Counted from the first letter of the stretch, positions 48,102 to 58,966 are shown. The stretch is 60,963 nucleotides of DNA from Streptomyces regalis (GCF_001509475.1 NZ_LLZG01000357.1:1-60963); one strand, 5' to 3'. The notes: generated from the letters alone by a model not told the origin. Program-made: numbers and translations.

Positions 48102-49457
48102 GTGGAGCCCGACCTGTTCACCGCCGCCGCAGAAGAACGCCAGGAGAAGGACCCCGCCGGCAGTCCCCTGGCGGTGCGCATGCGCCCGCGCACCTTGGAC
48201 GAGGTGGTGGGCCAGCAGCATCTGCTGAAGCCGGGCTCGCCCCTGCGCAGACTTGTCGGTGAATCCGGCGGCGGCCCCGCCGGGCCCTCCTCGGTGATCC
48301 TCTGGGGCCCGCCCGGCACCGGCAAGACGACCCTCGCGTACGTCGTCTCCAAGGCCACCAACAAGCGCTTCGTCGAGCTGTCCGCCATCACCGCCGGTGT
48401 GAAGGAGGTCCGCGCGGTCATCGACGGCGCCCGCCGCGCCACCGGCGGTTTCGGCAAGGAGACCGTCCTCTTCCTCGACGAGATCCACCGCTTCAGCAAG
48501 GCCCAGCAGGACTCCCTCCTCCCGGCCGTCGAGAACCGCTGGGTGACCCTGATCGCGGCGACCACCGAGAACCCGTACTTCTCGGTCATCTCCCCCCTGC
48601 TGTCCCGCTCCCTCCTCCTCACCCTCGAACCCCTCACCGACGACGACATCAAGGGACTGCTGAGGAGGGCGCTGAGCGACGAGCGCGGGCTGAAGGACTC
48701 CGTCGGCCTCCCCGAGGACACCGAGGCCCACCTGATGCGCATCGCCGGCGGCGACGCCCGCCGTGCCCTGACCGCCCTGGAGGCCGCCGCCGGGGCGGCC
48801 CTGGACCAGGGCGAGACCGAGATCAGCCTCCGGACGCTGGAGCAGACCGTCGACCGGGCCGCGGTGAAGTACGACCGCGACGGCGACCAGCACTACGACG
48901 TGGCCAGCGCTCTCATCAAGTCCATCCGAGGCTCCGACGTCGACGCCGCCCTGCACTACCTGGCCCGCATGATCGAGGCCGGCGAGGATCCCCGCTTCAT
49001 CGCCCGCCGCCTGATGATCTCCGCCAGCGAGGACATCGGCCTCGCCGACCCGAACGCCCTGCCGATCGCGGTCGCGGCAGCCCAGGCCGTCGCCATGATC
49101 GGCTTCCCCGAGGCCGCCCTCACCCTCAGCCACGCCACCATCGCCCTCGCCCTCGCCCCCAAGTCCAACGCCGCAACCACCGCGATCGGCGCCGCCATGG
49201 ACGACGTACGCAAGGGGCTGGCGGGCCCGGTCCCGCCCCACCTGCGCGACGGGCACTACAAGGGCGCCGCCAAGCTCGGGCACGCGCAGGGGTACGTGTA
49301 TCCGCACGACCTGTCCGAGGGCATCGCCCAGCAGCAGTACGCCCCGGACGCCATCAAGGACCGCGAGTACTACGAGCCCACCCGGCACGGCGCCGAGGCG
49401 CGGTACGCGGACGCCGTCGAGTGGACCAGGAAGCACCTCGGTCGCAAGCGGTCCTGA
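48102..49457 (+). CDS. rarA: Replication-associated recombination ATPase RarA/MgsA
   Basis: A 451-residue AAA+ protein with Walker [14 protein letters not shown], Walker [10 protein letters not shown], sensor I IAATTENP and the C-terminal MgsA tetramerisation domain ([32 protein letters not shown], and the terminal EYYEPTRHG block). It acts at stalled forks. The GTG start has no ribosome site, fitting a leaderless mRNA. It precedes alaS in the wider cluster, as in M. tuberculosis Rv2559c. Confidence 0.93.
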   Translation: MEPDLFTAAAEERQEKDPAGSPLAVRMRPRTLDEVVGQQHLLKPGSPLRRLVGESGGGPAGPSSVILWGPPGTGKTTLAYVVSKATNKRFVELSAITAGVKEVRAVIDGARRATGGFGKETVLFLDEIHRFSKAQQDSLLPAVENRWVTLIAATTENPYFSVISPLLSRSLLLTLEPLTDDDIKGLLRRALSDERGLKDSVGLPEDTEAHLMRIAGGDARRALTALEAAAGAALDQGETEISLRTLEQTVDRAAVKYDRDGDQHYDVASALIKSIRGSDVDAALHYLARMIEAGEDPRFIARRLMISASEDIGLADPNALPIAVAAAQAVAMIGFPEAALTLSHATIALALAPKSNAATTAIGAAMDDVRKGLAGPVPPHLRDGHYKGAAKLGHAQGYVYPHDLSEGIAQQQYAPDAIKDREYYEPTRHGAEARYADAVEWTRKHLGRKRS

Positions 49458-49758
49458 GCAGCCTGTAGACTCGCTCGAAGTGCTGAGTCCCGTGTCCGGC
49501 TCCGGTCGGCGCCTCAGGCGGGACACCCAGCCGGATCTTTTGATCCAGGAGCGTCGCGCACCGTTGTAGGTGTCGCGGGCAGCCCACCACCACCCGGAGT
49601 TCCGGGACCGGTCGGTGGGCCGTTCGTGTGCTGCACGTATGTGCCCAGACCAGGGAACGGCTGCCTGGCAAGTCCCTCGTGGACCTGTCGGGATTCCCCG
49701 GCTGCGGATTGCGACCTCCCGTAACCCTGAGGCAGCCGAATAAGGAAAAGGAAAAGAA
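49458..49758 (+). promoter_or_regulatory. rpsD leader region, long and structured
   Basis: A 301-bp space before rpsD. A TAGACT -10-like hexamer (49466-49471) would give a leader of about 280 bases. Inside it are a nested hairpin GCCCACC...GGTGGGC (49582-49620) enclosing CCCGGA-GT-TCCGGG, and a long-range 9-bp pairing CGGCTGCCT (49658-49666) with AGGCAGCCG (49730-49738), just before the AAGGAAAAGG ribosome site. This arrangement fits autoregulation by S4, which is inference. Confidence 0.5.
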
Positions 49759-50373
49759 GTGGCGAACCAGTCCCGCCCCAAGGTCAAGAAGTCGCGTGCC
49801 CTCGGCATCGCGCTGACCCCGAAGGCCGTCAAGTACTTCGAGGCCCGTCCCTACCCGCCGGGTGAGCACGGCCGTGGCCGCAAGCAGAACTCGGACTACA
49901 AGGTCCGTCTGCTGGAGAAGCAGCGTCTGCGTGCGCAGTACGACGTGTCCGAGCGTCAGCTCGTCCGCGCCTACGAGCGTGCCTCCAAGGTTCAGGGCAA
50001 GACCGGTGAGGCCCTGATCATCGAGCTCGAGCGCCGTCTCGACGCCCTGGTCCTGCGTTCGGGCATCGCCCGCACCATCTACCAGGCCCGTCAGATGGTC
50101 GTTCACGGCCACATCGAGGTCAACGGCCAGAAGGTCGACAAGCCGTCGTTCCGCGTCCGTCCCGACGACGTCGTGATGGTCCGCGAGCGCAGCCGCGAGA
50201 AGACCCTCTTCTCCATCGCCCGCGAGGGTGGCTTCGCCCCCGAGGGTGAGACCCCGCGCTACCTCCAGGTGAACCTCAAGGCCCTGGCGTTCCGCCTGGA
50301 CCGTGAGCCGAACCGCAAGGAGATCCCGGTGATCTGCGACGAGCAGCTCGTCGTCGAGTACTACGCCCGCTGA
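49759..50373 (+). CDS. rpsD: 30S ribosomal protein S4
   Basis: A 204-residue S4 with the N-terminal domain, the S4 RNA-binding fold ([28 protein letters not shown] region) and the [14 protein letters not shown] end. The N-terminus lacks the zinc-binding cysteines found in some S4 proteins, so it is the zinc-independent type. rpsD is alone here, not in the alpha operon with rpsM, rpsK and rpoA, as is usual for Streptomyces. Strong purine-rich ribosome site. Confidence 0.97.
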   Translation: MANQSRPKVKKSRALGIALTPKAVKYFEARPYPPGEHGRGRKQNSDYKVRLLEKQRLRAQYDVSERQLVRAYERASKVQGKTGEALIIELERRLDALVLRSGIARTIYQARQMVVHGHIEVNGQKVDKPSFRVRPDDVVMVRERSREKTLFSIAREGGFAPEGETPRYLQVNLKALAFRLDREPNRKEIPVICDEQLVVEYYAR

Positions 50374-50405
50374 TCCTTCAGCGGCCGTAGGACTTCTGCG
50401 CCTGA

Positions 50406-50452
50406 GCCCGCCGTCTCCCCGCCCTTCCGGGCGGGCGAGGCGGCGGGCTTTT
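50406..50452 (+). terminator. Terminator after rpsD
   Basis: Nested stem GCCCGCCG...CGGCGGGC with inner CCGCCC-TTCC-GGGCGG, then TTTT. Confidence 0.88.
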
Positions 50453-50590
50453 GCATGGGCACGGTCCGACTTCCGGCAACTCGGCTCCGCACGGGCGGTA
50501 ATCCGGTGCAGAGCGGCACCCCCGGCGCGATAGGCTCGGTGCACGACTTTTTCGATGTAGACCGATGTAGAGGCACGTTTCAGGGAGCGG

Positions 50591-51046
50591 GTGCACACAG
50601 TGTCCGGTGGAGAGGTTGCCGGGATCCTGGTGGCCGTGTTCTGGGCGATCCTGGTCTCCTTCCTCGCCGTCGCGCTGGCGAGGCTGGCCCAGACGCTCAA
50701 GGCGACCACCAAACTCGTCGCGGACGTGACCGACCAGGCCGTCCCGCTCCTGGCAGAGGCCTCCACGGCGGTGCGCTCCGCGCAGACCCAGATCGACCGG
50801 GTCGACGCGATCGCCTCCGACGTCCAGGAGGTCACGTCGAACGCCTCCGCTCTGTCGACCACCGTCGCCTCCACCTTCGGCGGCCCCCTGGTCAAGGTCG
50901 CGGCCTTCGGCTACGGCGTGCGCCGGGCACTCGGCGGCCGCAAGGACGACGGGCCCGCCAAGGCGCCCCCCCGTACCGTGATCGTGGGTCGCACGGTTCC
51001 GGCCGCGCGACGGGACAAGCGAAACCTCCGCGGAAAGAGGGACTGA
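50591..51046 (+). CDS. DUF948 family membrane protein
   Basis: A 151-residue protein with one N-terminal span (GILVAVFWAILVSFLAVAL) and a helical, heptad-like region (LVADVTDQAVPLLAEASTAV, IASDVQEVTSNASALS), the layout of DUF948. A basic C-terminus follows. Function unknown, usually next to the following gene and alaS. The start may be GTG 50591 or GTG 50600; GGGAG is close to both but ideal for neither. Confidence 0.8.
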   Translation: MHTVSGGEVAGILVAVFWAILVSFLAVALARLAQTLKATTKLVADVTDQAVPLLAEASTAVRSAQTQIDRVDAIASDVQEVTSNASALSTTVASTFGGPLVKVAAFGYGVRRALGGRKDDGPAKAPPRTVIVGRTVPAARRDKRNLRGKRD

Positions 51047-51054
51047 GACCCAGC

Positions 51055-51399
51055 ATGTTCCGCCGTACGTTCTGGTTCACCACGGGCGTCGCCGCCGGTG
51101 TGTGGGCCACCACCAAGGTCAACCGGAAGCTGAAGCAGCTGACCCCCGAGAGCCTCGCCGCGACCGCGGCGAACAAGGCGATCGAGGCCGGCCACCGGCT
51201 CAAGGACCGCGCGGTGGGCTTCGCGCTCGACGTCCGCGACAACATGGCCCAGCGGGAGGAAGAGCTGGGAGAGGCCCTGGGCATCAACACCGACCCCGAG
51301 CTCCCCGCACCCCGGCGGTATGCCGCCATCGAGAACCGCACCAACCCGAAGTACGTCGACAGGACGACGTACTCGAACAACCGGAATGAGGACCACTGA
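51055..51399 (+). CDS. Small conserved protein upstream of alaS (DUF6167-like)
   Basis: A 114-residue protein with a weakly hydrophobic N-terminus ([20 protein letters not shown]), an amphipathic helical middle ([20 protein letters not shown]) and a polar end. It resembles the small actinobacterial family commonly paired with DUF948 upstream of alaS. Function unknown. The stop overlaps the alaS start by one base (TGATG). Confidence 0.75.
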   Translation: MFRRTFWFTTGVAAGVWATTKVNRKLKQLTPESLAATAANKAIEAGHRLKDRAVGFALDVRDNMAQREEELGEALGINTDPELPAPRRYAAIENRTNPKYVDRTTYSNNRNEDH

Positions 51400-54071
51400 T
51401 GGAGTCGGCCGAGATTCGCCGCCGCTGGCTGAGCTTCTTCGAGGAGCGCGGGCACACCGTCGTCCCTTCGGCGTCGCTCATCGCGGACGACCCGACTCTG
51501 CTCCTCGTCCCGGCCGGCATGGTGCCCTTCAAGCCCTACTTCCTGGGTGAGGTCAAGCCGCCCTTCGCGCGCGCCACCAGCGTGCAGAAGTGCGTGCGCA
51601 CGCCCGACATCGAAGAGGTCGGCAAGACCACCCGCCACGGCACGTTCTTCCAGATGTGCGGCAACTTCTCCTTCGGCGACTACTTCAAGGAAGGCGCCAT
51701 CAAGCACGCCTGGGAGCTGCTCACCAGCCCCCAGGACAAGGGTGGTTACGGCCTGGAGCCGGAGAAGCTCTGGATCACCGTCTACAAGGACGACGACGAG
51801 GCCGAGCGCATCTGGCACGAGGTCGTCGGCGTGCCGAAGGAGCGCATCCAGCGCCTCGGCATGAAGGACAACTACTGGTCCATGGGCGTTCCCGGCCCCT
51901 GCGGCCCCTGTTCCGAGATCAACTACGACCGCGGCCCCGAGTTCGGCGTCGAGGGCGGCCCCGCCGTCAACGACGAGCGGTACGTGGAGATCTGGAACCT
52001 CGTCTTCATGCAGTACGAGCGCGGCGAGGGCATCGGCAAGGACAACTTCGAGATCCTCGGCGAGCTCCCGAGCAAGAACATCGACACGGGCCTCGGCCTG
52101 GAGCGTCTCGCCATGATTCTGCAGGGCGTGCAGAACATGTACGAGATCGACACCTCCATGGCCGTCATCAAGAAGGCCACCGAGCTGACCGGTGTCGCGT
52201 ACGGCGACGCCCACGCCTCGGACGTCTCCCTGCGCGTGGTCACCGACCACATGCGTACGTCCGTCATGCTCATCGGCGACGGCGTCACCCCCGGCAACGA
52301 GGGCCGCGGTTACGTCCTGCGCCGCATCATGCGACGCGCCATCCGCAACATGCGTCTGCTGGGCGCCACCGGTCCGGTCGTGCTCGACCTGATCGACACC
52401 GTGATCGCCATGATGGGCCAGCAGTACCCCGAGCTCGTCACCGACCGCGAGCGCATCGAGAAGGTCGCCGTCGCCGAGGAGAACGCCTTCCTCAAGACGC
52501 TGAAGGCCGGCACCAACATCCTCGACACGGCCGTCACCGAGACCAAGGCCGCCGGTGGCAAGGTCCTCGCCGGTGACAAGGCGTTCCTGCTCCACGACAC
52601 CTGGGGCTTCCCGATCGACCTCACCCTGGAGATGGCCGCCGAGCAGGGCCTGTCCGTGGACGAGGACGGCTTCCGCCGCCTGATGAAGGAGCAGCGGGAG
52701 CGCGCCAAGGCCGACGCCCAGGCCAAGAAGACCGGGCACGCCGGCGCCGGCGCCTACCGGGAGATCGCCGACAAGGTCGGCGAGACCGACTTCATCGGCT
52801 ACAGCGACACCGAGGGCGAGTCCACCGTCGTCGGCATCCTCGTCGACGGCGCCTCCTCCCCGGCCGCCACCGAGGGCGACGAGGTCGAGATCGTCCTCGA
52901 CCGCACCCCCTTCTACGCCGAGGGCGGCGGCCAGATCGGCGACACCGGCCGTATCAAGGTCGACACCGGTGCCGTCATCGAGATCCGCGACTGCCAGAAG
53001 CCGGTCCCCGGCGTCTACGTCCACAAGGGCGTCGTCCAGGTCGGCGAGGTCACGGTCGGAGCCAAGGCCCACGCCTCCATCGACAACCTCCGCCGCAAGG
53101 CCATCGCCCGCGCTCACTCGGCCACCCACCTCACCCACCAGGCCCTGCGCGACGCCCTCGGCCCGACGGCCGCCCAGGCCGGTTCCGAGAACCAGCCCGG
53201 CCGCTTCCGCTTCGACTTCGGTTCGCCGTCCGCCGTTCCCACGGCCGTGATGACCGACGTCGAGCAGAAGATCAACGAGGTGCTCGCCCGCGACCTCGAC
53301 GTCCGCGCCGACGTCATGGGCATCGACGAGGCCAAGAAGCAGGGCGCCATCGCCGAGTTCGGCGAGAAGTACGGCGAGCGGGTCCGCGTGGTGACCATCG
53401 GCGACTTCTCCAAGGAGCTGTGCGGCGGCACCCACGTGCACAACACCGCCCAGCTGGGCCTGGTGAAGCTGCTCGGCGAGTCGTCCATCGGCTCCGGTGT
53501 GCGCCGTATCGAGGCCCTCGTCGGCGTCGACGCCTACAACTTCCTCGCCCGGGAGCACACGGTCGTCGCCCAGCTCCAGGAGCTGATCAAGGGCCGCCCG
53601 GAGGAGCTCCCGGAGAAGATCTCCGCCATGCTCGGCAAGCTGAAGGACGCCGAGAAGGAGATCGAGAAGTTCCGCGCCGAGAAGGTGCTGCAGGCGGCCG
53701 CCGGTCTCGCGGAGTCCGCCAAGGACGTCCGCGGCATCGCCGTCGTCACCGGCCAGGTGCCGGACGGCACCACGGCCGACGACCTGCGCAAGCTGGTCCT
53801 CGACGTGCGCGGCCGCATCCAGGGCGGACGTGCCGCGGTCGTGGCCCTGTTCACGGTCAACAACGGCAAGCCCCTCACGGTCATCGCCACCAACGAGCCC
53901 GCCCGTGAGCGCGGCCTCAAGGCCGGTGACCTGGTCCGTACGGCCGCCAAGACCCTCGGCGGCGGCGGTGGCGGCAAGCCGGACGTCGCCCAGGGCGGCG
54001 GCCAGAACCCGGCCGCCATCGGTGACGCCGTCGACGCCGTCGAGCGGCTCGTGGCGGAAACGGCCAAGTGA
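51399..54071 (+). CDS. alaS: Alanyl-tRNA synthetase
   Basis: An 890-residue class II synthetase. Catalytic core at the N-terminus ([31 protein letters not shown]), tRNA-recognition domain, editing domain with [12 protein letters not shown] and the CGGTHVHNT zinc site, then the C-Ala domain ending in a Gly-rich [15 protein letters not shown] segment. It charges and proofreads tRNA-Ala. The stop overlaps yqgF by four bases. Confidence 0.97.
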   Translation: MESAEIRRRWLSFFEERGHTVVPSASLIADDPTLLLVPAGMVPFKPYFLGEVKPPFARATSVQKCVRTPDIEEVGKTTRHGTFFQMCGNFSFGDYFKEGAIKHAWELLTSPQDKGGYGLEPEKLWITVYKDDDEAERIWHEVVGVPKERIQRLGMKDNYWSMGVPGPCGPCSEINYDRGPEFGVEGGPAVNDERYVEIWNLVFMQYERGEGIGKDNFEILGELPSKNIDTGLGLERLAMILQGVQNMYEIDTSMAVIKKATELTGVAYGDAHASDVSLRVVTDHMRTSVMLIGDGVTPGNEGRGYVLRRIMRRAIRNMRLLGATGPVVLDLIDTVIAMMGQQYPELVTDRERIEKVAVAEENAFLKTLKAGTNILDTAVTETKAAGGKVLAGDKAFLLHDTWGFPIDLTLEMAAEQGLSVDEDGFRRLMKEQRERAKADAQAKKTGHAGAGAYREIADKVGETDFIGYSDTEGESTVVGILVDGASSPAATEGDEVEIVLDRTPFYAEGGGQIGDTGRIKVDTGAVIEIRDCQKPVPGVYVHKGVVQVGEVTVGAKAHASIDNLRRKAIARAHSATHLTHQALRDALGPTAAQAGSENQPGRFRFDFGSPSAVPTAVMTDVEQKINEVLARDLDVRADVMGIDEAKKQGAIAEFGEKYGERVRVVTIGDFSKELCGGTHVHNTAQLGLVKLLGESSIGSGVRRIEALVGVDAYNFLAREHTVVAQLQELIKGRPEELPEKISAMLGKLKDAEKEIEKFRAEKVLQAAAGLAESAKDVRGIAVVTGQVPDGTTADDLRKLVLDVRGRIQGGRAAVVALFTVNNGKPLTVIATNEPARERGLKAGDLVRTAAKTLGGGGGGKPDVAQGGGQNPAAIGDAVDAVERLVAETAK

Positions 54072-54571
54072 GCGCAGAGACACAGGCGAGCGGCGACGGC
54101 CGGGGCATGCGCCGCGGCCGCCGTCTCGCGATCGACGTAGGGGACGCCCGCATCGGGGTCGCCTCGTGCGACCCCGACGGGATCCTCGCCACCCCGGTGG
54201 AGACGGTCCCGGGCCGGGACATCCCGGCCGCCCACCGCCGCCTCAAGCAGCTGGTCGAGGAGTACGAGCCGATCGAGGTCGTCGTCGGTCTCCCCCGCTC
54301 CCTCAAGGGGGGCGAGGGCCCGGCCGCGGTCAAGGTCAGGGGCTTCGCCCAGGAACTGGCCCGCATGATCGCGCCCGTACCGGTCAGGCTCGTGGACGAG
54401 CGGATGACGACCGTGACGGCCAGTCAGGGACTGCGCGCCTCGGGCGTGAAGTCGAAGAAGGGCCGGTCCGTGATCGACCAGGCAGCCGCTGTGATCATCT
54501 TGCAGCAGGCGCTCGAATCCGAACGGGTGTCAGGTAAAGCTCCCGGAGAGGGCGTCGAAGTGGTCATCTGA
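54068..54571 (+). CDS. yqgF: RuvX/YqgF-type Holliday junction resolvase-like protein
   Basis: A 167-residue RNase H-like protein: [15 protein letters not shown] opens the fold, [14 protein letters not shown] and [11 protein letters not shown] follow, and the [10 protein letters not shown] helix ends it. The family acts on nucleic acid, with rRNA processing roles shown in E. coli. Coupled to alaS (GTGA), a conserved pairing. Confidence 0.92.
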   Translation: MSAETQASGDGRGMRRGRRLAIDVGDARIGVASCDPDGILATPVETVPGRDIPAAHRRLKQLVEEYEPIEVVVGLPRSLKGGEGPAAVKVRGFAQELARMIAPVPVRLVDERMTTVTASQGLRASGVKSKKGRSVIDQAAAVIILQQALESERVSGKAPGEGVEVVI

Positions 54572-54695
54572 TCGCGATACGGTAACGTTCCGCGCGATGC
54601 GCCGGTTTTCGAACAGCCGACGCACCAAGAGAGGCGGGACGGGAACCGGATCTTCACAAGCCGCGTGACCGCCGCCTCGCGGCTCAAGGGGATCG

Positions 54696-56405
54696 ATGAC
54701 TGAGTATGGCCGGGGCCAAGGCTCCGAACCGTGGCATCCCGAGGACCCGTTGTTCGGGGACGGCGGATGGGAAGGGCAGCAGGCCCACACGGGCCGGCAG
54801 GCTGCCTACGGCGGCCAGCCGCAGCACTATCCGGAGCAGCCGCAGCAGCCGCAGCACTACGGCGACTGGGGCAACGGCCAGCAGGCCGCCTACGGTCAGG
54901 CGCAGCAGTACCAGCAGCAAGGTCAGCAGTACCCGGAGCAGGGCCAGCAGTACCCGCAGCAGTACGAACAGCAGCAGTACGCGGGCCAGGGGCAGCAGTC
55001 GTACAACAACAACGGCTGGGTCAACGGCACGCACGCGCACGCCCAGTACCCCGACCCGTCGGACCCCTACGGACAGCAGGCCGCGGCGTACGGCGGTGAG
55101 CAGCAGGACTACTACGGCACACCCGACGCGTACCCGCCGCCGGCGCCGCCGAGCCGTCGGCAAGCCGAGCCGGAGCCGTCTCAGACCGACTGGGACCCCG
55201 GTCCTGACCAGGGTGAACACGCCTTCTTCGCCGGTGGCGGCGACGAGGACGAAGACGATGCCGACGACGAGTCGGGAGGCGGCCGCGGGCGCGGTGATCG
55301 CCGGGGCCGGGGCGGAAAGCCCAAGAAGCGGCGCAGTGGGATGGCCTGTCTGGTGGTCGTTCTGGTGTTCGGCGCAGGCGTGGCCGGAGTCGGATATTTC
55401 GGATACCAGTTCTACAAGGATCGTTTCGGCGCGGCGCCCGACTATGCGGGCGACGGCAACGGCGAGCAGGTCACCGTCGTCATCCCCAAGGGCGCGGTCG
55501 GCTCCGTGATCGGGCAGAAACTGAAGGAAGCGGGCGTCGTTCAGAGTGTCGACGCGTTCATTTCCGCCCAGAATGCGAATCCCAACGGCAAAACGATCCA
55601 GGACGGCGTCTACACGCTGGAGAAGCGCATGTCGGCCGCCAGTGCGGTCGAACTGATGCTCAGTCCGGAGAGTCGCGACAACCTGATCATCGCCGAGGGC
55701 TCACGGAACACGGCGGTCTATGCGCTGATCGACAAGCGCCTCGGGGTGGCGGAGGGCACCACGGCGAGCGTCGCGAAGAAGAAGTACAAGGACCTCGGCC
55801 TGCCCGACTGGGCGCTGAACCACCCCGATCTGAAGGACCCGCTGGAAGGGTTCCTCTTCCCCTCCAGCTACGCGGCCAGCAAGGGACAGAAGCCGGAAAC
55901 CGTCCTGAAGGAGATGGTCACCCGGGCCACGGAGAGGTACGAGGCGCTGGGCCTGGAGCAGAAGGCCGAGAGTCTGGGACTCGATGACCCCTGGCAGCTG
56001 CTCACGGTGGCGAGCCTGGCGCAGGCCGAAGGCACGAGCCACGACGACTTCCGCAAGATGGCCGAGGTCGTCTACAACCGCCTCAAGCCCGGGAACCCCG
56101 AGACTTGGGGCTCTCTGGAGTTCGACTCCACGTACAACTACGTGAAGAACCAGAGCAAGATCGACCTCTCCATCGCCGAGCTGAGGCAGTACAACAACCC
56201 GTACAACACGTACTACGTCAAGGGGCTGCCGCCCGGTCCCATCGACAACCCCGGTGAAGAGGCGCTCAAGGGCGCGCTGAACCCGACGAAGCAAGGCTGG
56301 TACTACTTCATCTCGCTGGACGGAAAGACCAGCAAGTTCACGAAGACGCTCGCGGAGCACGACAAGTTGGTCCAGCAGTTCAACGCGTCGAGGAACAACG
56401 GCTGA
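54696..56405 (+). CDS. mltG: Endolytic murein transglycosylase MltG with Gln-rich N-terminus
   Basis: A 569-residue protein. Residues 1-150 are a cytoplasmic, disordered region very rich in Gln, Tyr and Pro with repeated QQY/QGQQY units, then an acidic patch and a basic patch, a single span at about residues 216-237, and an extracytoplasmic YceG domain. The catalytic Glu is in SLAQAEGTSHDD, followed by FRKMAEVVYNRL. It cuts nascent glycan strands and can end their synthesis. The long Gln-rich tail is actinobacterial and may be a protein-interaction region (inference). Confidence 0.93.
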   Translation: MTEYGRGQGSEPWHPEDPLFGDGGWEGQQAHTGRQAAYGGQPQHYPEQPQQPQHYGDWGNGQQAAYGQAQQYQQQGQQYPEQGQQYPQQYEQQQYAGQGQQSYNNNGWVNGTHAHAQYPDPSDPYGQQAAAYGGEQQDYYGTPDAYPPPAPPSRRQAEPEPSQTDWDPGPDQGEHAFFAGGGDEDEDDADDESGGGRGRGDRRGRGGKPKKRRSGMACLVVVLVFGAGVAGVGYFGYQFYKDRFGAAPDYAGDGNGEQVTVVIPKGAVGSVIGQKLKEAGVVQSVDAFISAQNANPNGKTIQDGVYTLEKRMSAASAVELMLSPESRDNLIIAEGSRNTAVYALIDKRLGVAEGTTASVAKKKYKDLGLPDWALNHPDLKDPLEGFLFPSSYAASKGQKPETVLKEMVTRATERYEALGLEQKAESLGLDDPWQLLTVASLAQAEGTSHDDFRKMAEVVYNRLKPGNPETWGSLEFDSTYNYVKNQSKIDLSIAELRQYNNPYNTYYVKGLPPGPIDNPGEEALKGALNPTKQGWYYFISLDGKTSKFTKTLAEHDKLVQQFNASRNNG

Positions 56406-56446
56406 CGTCGGACAGCGAAATTTGCACAGGTTCAAGGACAGGTTTC

Positions 56447-57286
56447 ATGACAGCACGGGCAACTGACGCCCGCCGGGCCGCCGTGCTCGGTTCGCCCATC
56501 GCCCACTCCCTCTCCCCGGTGCTGCACCGGGCCGCGTACGAGGAACTGAAGCTCACGGGCTGGTCCTACGACCGCTTCGAGATCGACGAGGCAGCTCTGT
56601 CCAAGTTCTTCGCGGAACTCGGACCGGAGTGGGCGGGGCTGTCGCTGACCATGCCGCTCAAGCGGGCCGTCCTGCCGTTGCTCGACGAGATCAGCGAGAC
56701 GGCTGCCTCGGTCGAGGCGGTCAACACCGTCGTCTTCACCGAGGACGGCCGCCGCGTCGGCGACAACACCGACATCCCCGGGATGGTCGCCGCACTGCGG
56801 GAGCGCGGCATCGAACAGGTCGACTCGGCGGCCATCCTCGGCGCGGGCGCCACGGCGTCCTCCGCGCTGGCCGCGCTCGCGCGCGTCTGCACCGGTGAGG
56901 TCGTGGCGTACGTACGCAGCGAGGCCCGCGCCGCCGAGATGCGGCAGTGGGGCGAGCGGCTCGACGTCGAGCTGCGTACGGCGGACTGGGCCGACGCGGA
57001 CCGGGCGCTGCGCGCGCCGCTGGTGATCGCGACCACGCCGGCCGGTACGACCGACGCCCTCGCCTCCGCCGTACCGGAGCGCCCCGCCACCCTGTTCGAC
57101 GTGCTCTACGACCCCTGGCCGACCGCCCTCGCGGCTCGCTGGTCCATGTACGGCGGAGCCGTCGTCAGCGGGCTCGACCTGCTGGTCCACCAGGCGGTTC
57201 TCCAGGTGGAGCAGATGACCGGCCGCGTTCCGGCGCCCCTGGAGGCCATGCGAAAAGCGGGGGAGCGCGCCCTCGCGGGCCGCTAG
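56447..57286 (+). CDS. aroE: Shikimate dehydrogenase
   Basis: A 279-residue NADP-dependent enzyme making shikimate. Shikimate-binding Ser residues in IAHSLSPVLHRAA, the catalytic Lys in LTMPLKRAV and the NTDIPG Asp are present; the nucleotide loop is GAGATASSA. It starts 41 bases after mltG and leads the aro genes downstream. Confidence 0.94.
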   Translation: MTARATDARRAAVLGSPIAHSLSPVLHRAAYEELKLTGWSYDRFEIDEAALSKFFAELGPEWAGLSLTMPLKRAVLPLLDEISETAASVEAVNTVVFTEDGRRVGDNTDIPGMVAALRERGIEQVDSAAILGAGATASSALAALARVCTGEVVAYVRSEARAAEMRQWGERLDVELRTADWADADRALRAPLVIATTPAGTTDALASAVPERPATLFDVLYDPWPTALAARWSMYGGAVVSGLDLLVHQAVLQVEQMTGRVPAPLEAMRKAGERALAGR

Positions 57287-57337
57287 GATCCGCTGAGTTC
57301 CGCAGGGGGCGGAGAAGTCCGAGGGGGAGTACGAGCC

Positions 57338-57400
57338 GTGTCCACTGGTGTGCCGATGGAGTCCGGTAAGGGCGAGATATTCGAGATCGTCCTGCAGTGA
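57338..57400 (+). CDS. 20-residue ORF coupled to the next small gene
   Basis: GTG 57338 has a strong ribosome site (GGGGGAG, eight bases upstream) and encodes 20 residues, VSTGVPMESGKGEIFEIVLQ, ending with TGA at 57398-57400. That stop overlaps the GTG of the next ORF by four bases. A good ribosome site and a coupled stop suggest it is translated; whether the peptide itself matters or it is a leader is unknown. Confidence 0.45.
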   Translation: MSTGVPMESGKGEIFEIVLQ

Positions 57401-57603
57401 AGCGCAAGATCGACCGTCGGCGTGCGGTGCGCGACGGGGGCGGCGTTCACGCGGCGGCACGTCACGGCCAGAGGAGGGGTGCCGACTATCTGGGGCCGTA
57501 CGCTCCCCAGCAGTCGGTGCAGCAGCCGTCGCAGGAGCCGAGCGGTGCTGACTTCCTTGGCTCGTACACTCCGCAACAGCGCCAGGGCAACGGCTCGGCG
57601 TGA
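57397..57603 (+). CDS. 68-residue protein with duplicated 12-residue motif
   Basis: A basic N-terminus (MKRKIDRRRAVRDG) is followed by GADYLGPYAPQQ and, 19 residues later, GADFLGSYTPQQ, a clear internal repeat. No signal peptide or membrane span. It has no ribosome site of its own and depends on the overlapping 20-residue ORF. No family recognised. The repeat and coupling favour a real gene. Confidence 0.6.
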   Translation: MKRKIDRRRAVRDGGGVHAAARHGQRRGADYLGPYAPQQSVQQPSQEPSGADFLGSYTPQQRQGNGSA

Positions 57604-57785
57604 TCTTCCGGCGCCCGGCAATGTCCCTCTGCCGTCCGCTTGGTGGACCGGCGGCCAGGGGCCGTGCCCGGACGTGGGAGGATCGAAGGTGGCGGGCCAG
57701 GGCCGCGCACCTGGTCGCGCCGTCGACGTACGCGAGGACGCGCGTACGCAGGGCAGTACCAGGGCGCGAGCACTGAGGAGCACCG

Positions 57786-58966
57786 TTGAGCAGGTTGCGC
57801 TGGCTGACCGCGGGGGAGTCCCACGGTCCCGCACTCGTGGCGACGCTGGAGGGCCTTCCCGCCGGCGTGCCGATCACCACGGAGATGGTGGCGGACCACC
57901 TGGCCCGGCGCCGGCTCGGTTATGGACGCGGTGCGCGGATGAAGTTCGAGCGCGACGAGGTCACCTTCCTCGGCGGCGTCCGGCACGGCCTCACCCTCGG
58001 TTCCCCGGTCGCGATCATGGTGGGCAACACCGAGTGGCCGAAGTGGGAACAGGTCATGGCGGCCGACCCGATCGACCCGGAGATCCTCGCGGGCCTCGCC
58101 CGCAATGCGCCGCTGACCCGCCCGCGTCCCGGCCACGCCGACCTCGCGGGCATGCAGAAGTACGGCTTCGATGAGGCTCGGCCGATCCTGGAGCGTGCCT
58201 CGGCTCGTGAGACGGCGGCTCGTGTCGCGTTGGGCGCGGTCGCCCGGTCGTACCTCAAGGAGACGGCCGGCATCGAGATCGTCAGCCACGTCGTGGAGCT
58301 GGCTGCGGCGAAGGCGCCGCAGGGCGTGTACCCGACTCCGGCCGATGTCGAGAAGCTGGACGCCGACCCGGTGCGCTGCCTGGATGCGGATGCGTCGAAG
58401 GCGATGGTCGCGGAGATCGACCAGGCTCACAAGGACGGCGACACCCTCGGTGGTGTGGTGGAGATCCTGGCGTACGGCGTGCCGGTGGGCCTGGGCTCGC
58501 ATGTGCACTGGGACCGCAAGCTGGACGCCCGCCTCGCGGGCGCGCTCATGGGTATTCAGGCGATCAAGGGTGTCGAGGTCGGGGACGGCTTCGAGCTGGC
58601 CCGCGTGCCCGGCTCCAAGGCGCACGACGAGATCGTGAAGACGCCCGAGGGCATCCGCCGTGTCTCCGGCCGTTCCGGCGGCACCGAGGGCGGCCTGTCC
58701 ACCGGTGAGCTGCTGCGGGTGCGGGCGGCGATGAAGCCGATCGCGACCGTGCCGCGGGCCCTGCAGACGGTGGACGTCACCACCGGCGAGGCGGCGCAGG
58801 CGCACCACCAGCGCTCCGACGTGTCCGCGGTCCCCGCCGCCGGCATCGTCGCCGAGGCCATGGTGGCCCTCGTGCTCGCGGACGCGGTGGCGGAGAAGTT
58901 CGGCGGCGACTCGGTCGCTGAGACCCGCCGCAACGTGCAGTCGTACCTCGACAACCTCGCCATCCG

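Noticed and set aside
49628..49816. A 62-codon ORF inside the rpsD leader
   Set aside because: It overlaps the rpsD start in another frame, has no ribosome site, and crosses the proposed RNA stems; the structured leader explains the sequence better.
50892..54083. A 1063-codon open frame on the minus strand opposite alaS
   Set aside because: It is the antisense shadow of a high-GC gene. alaS on the plus strand has all family motifs, and the antisense translation is low-complexity Gly/Asp/Leu-rich with no domain.
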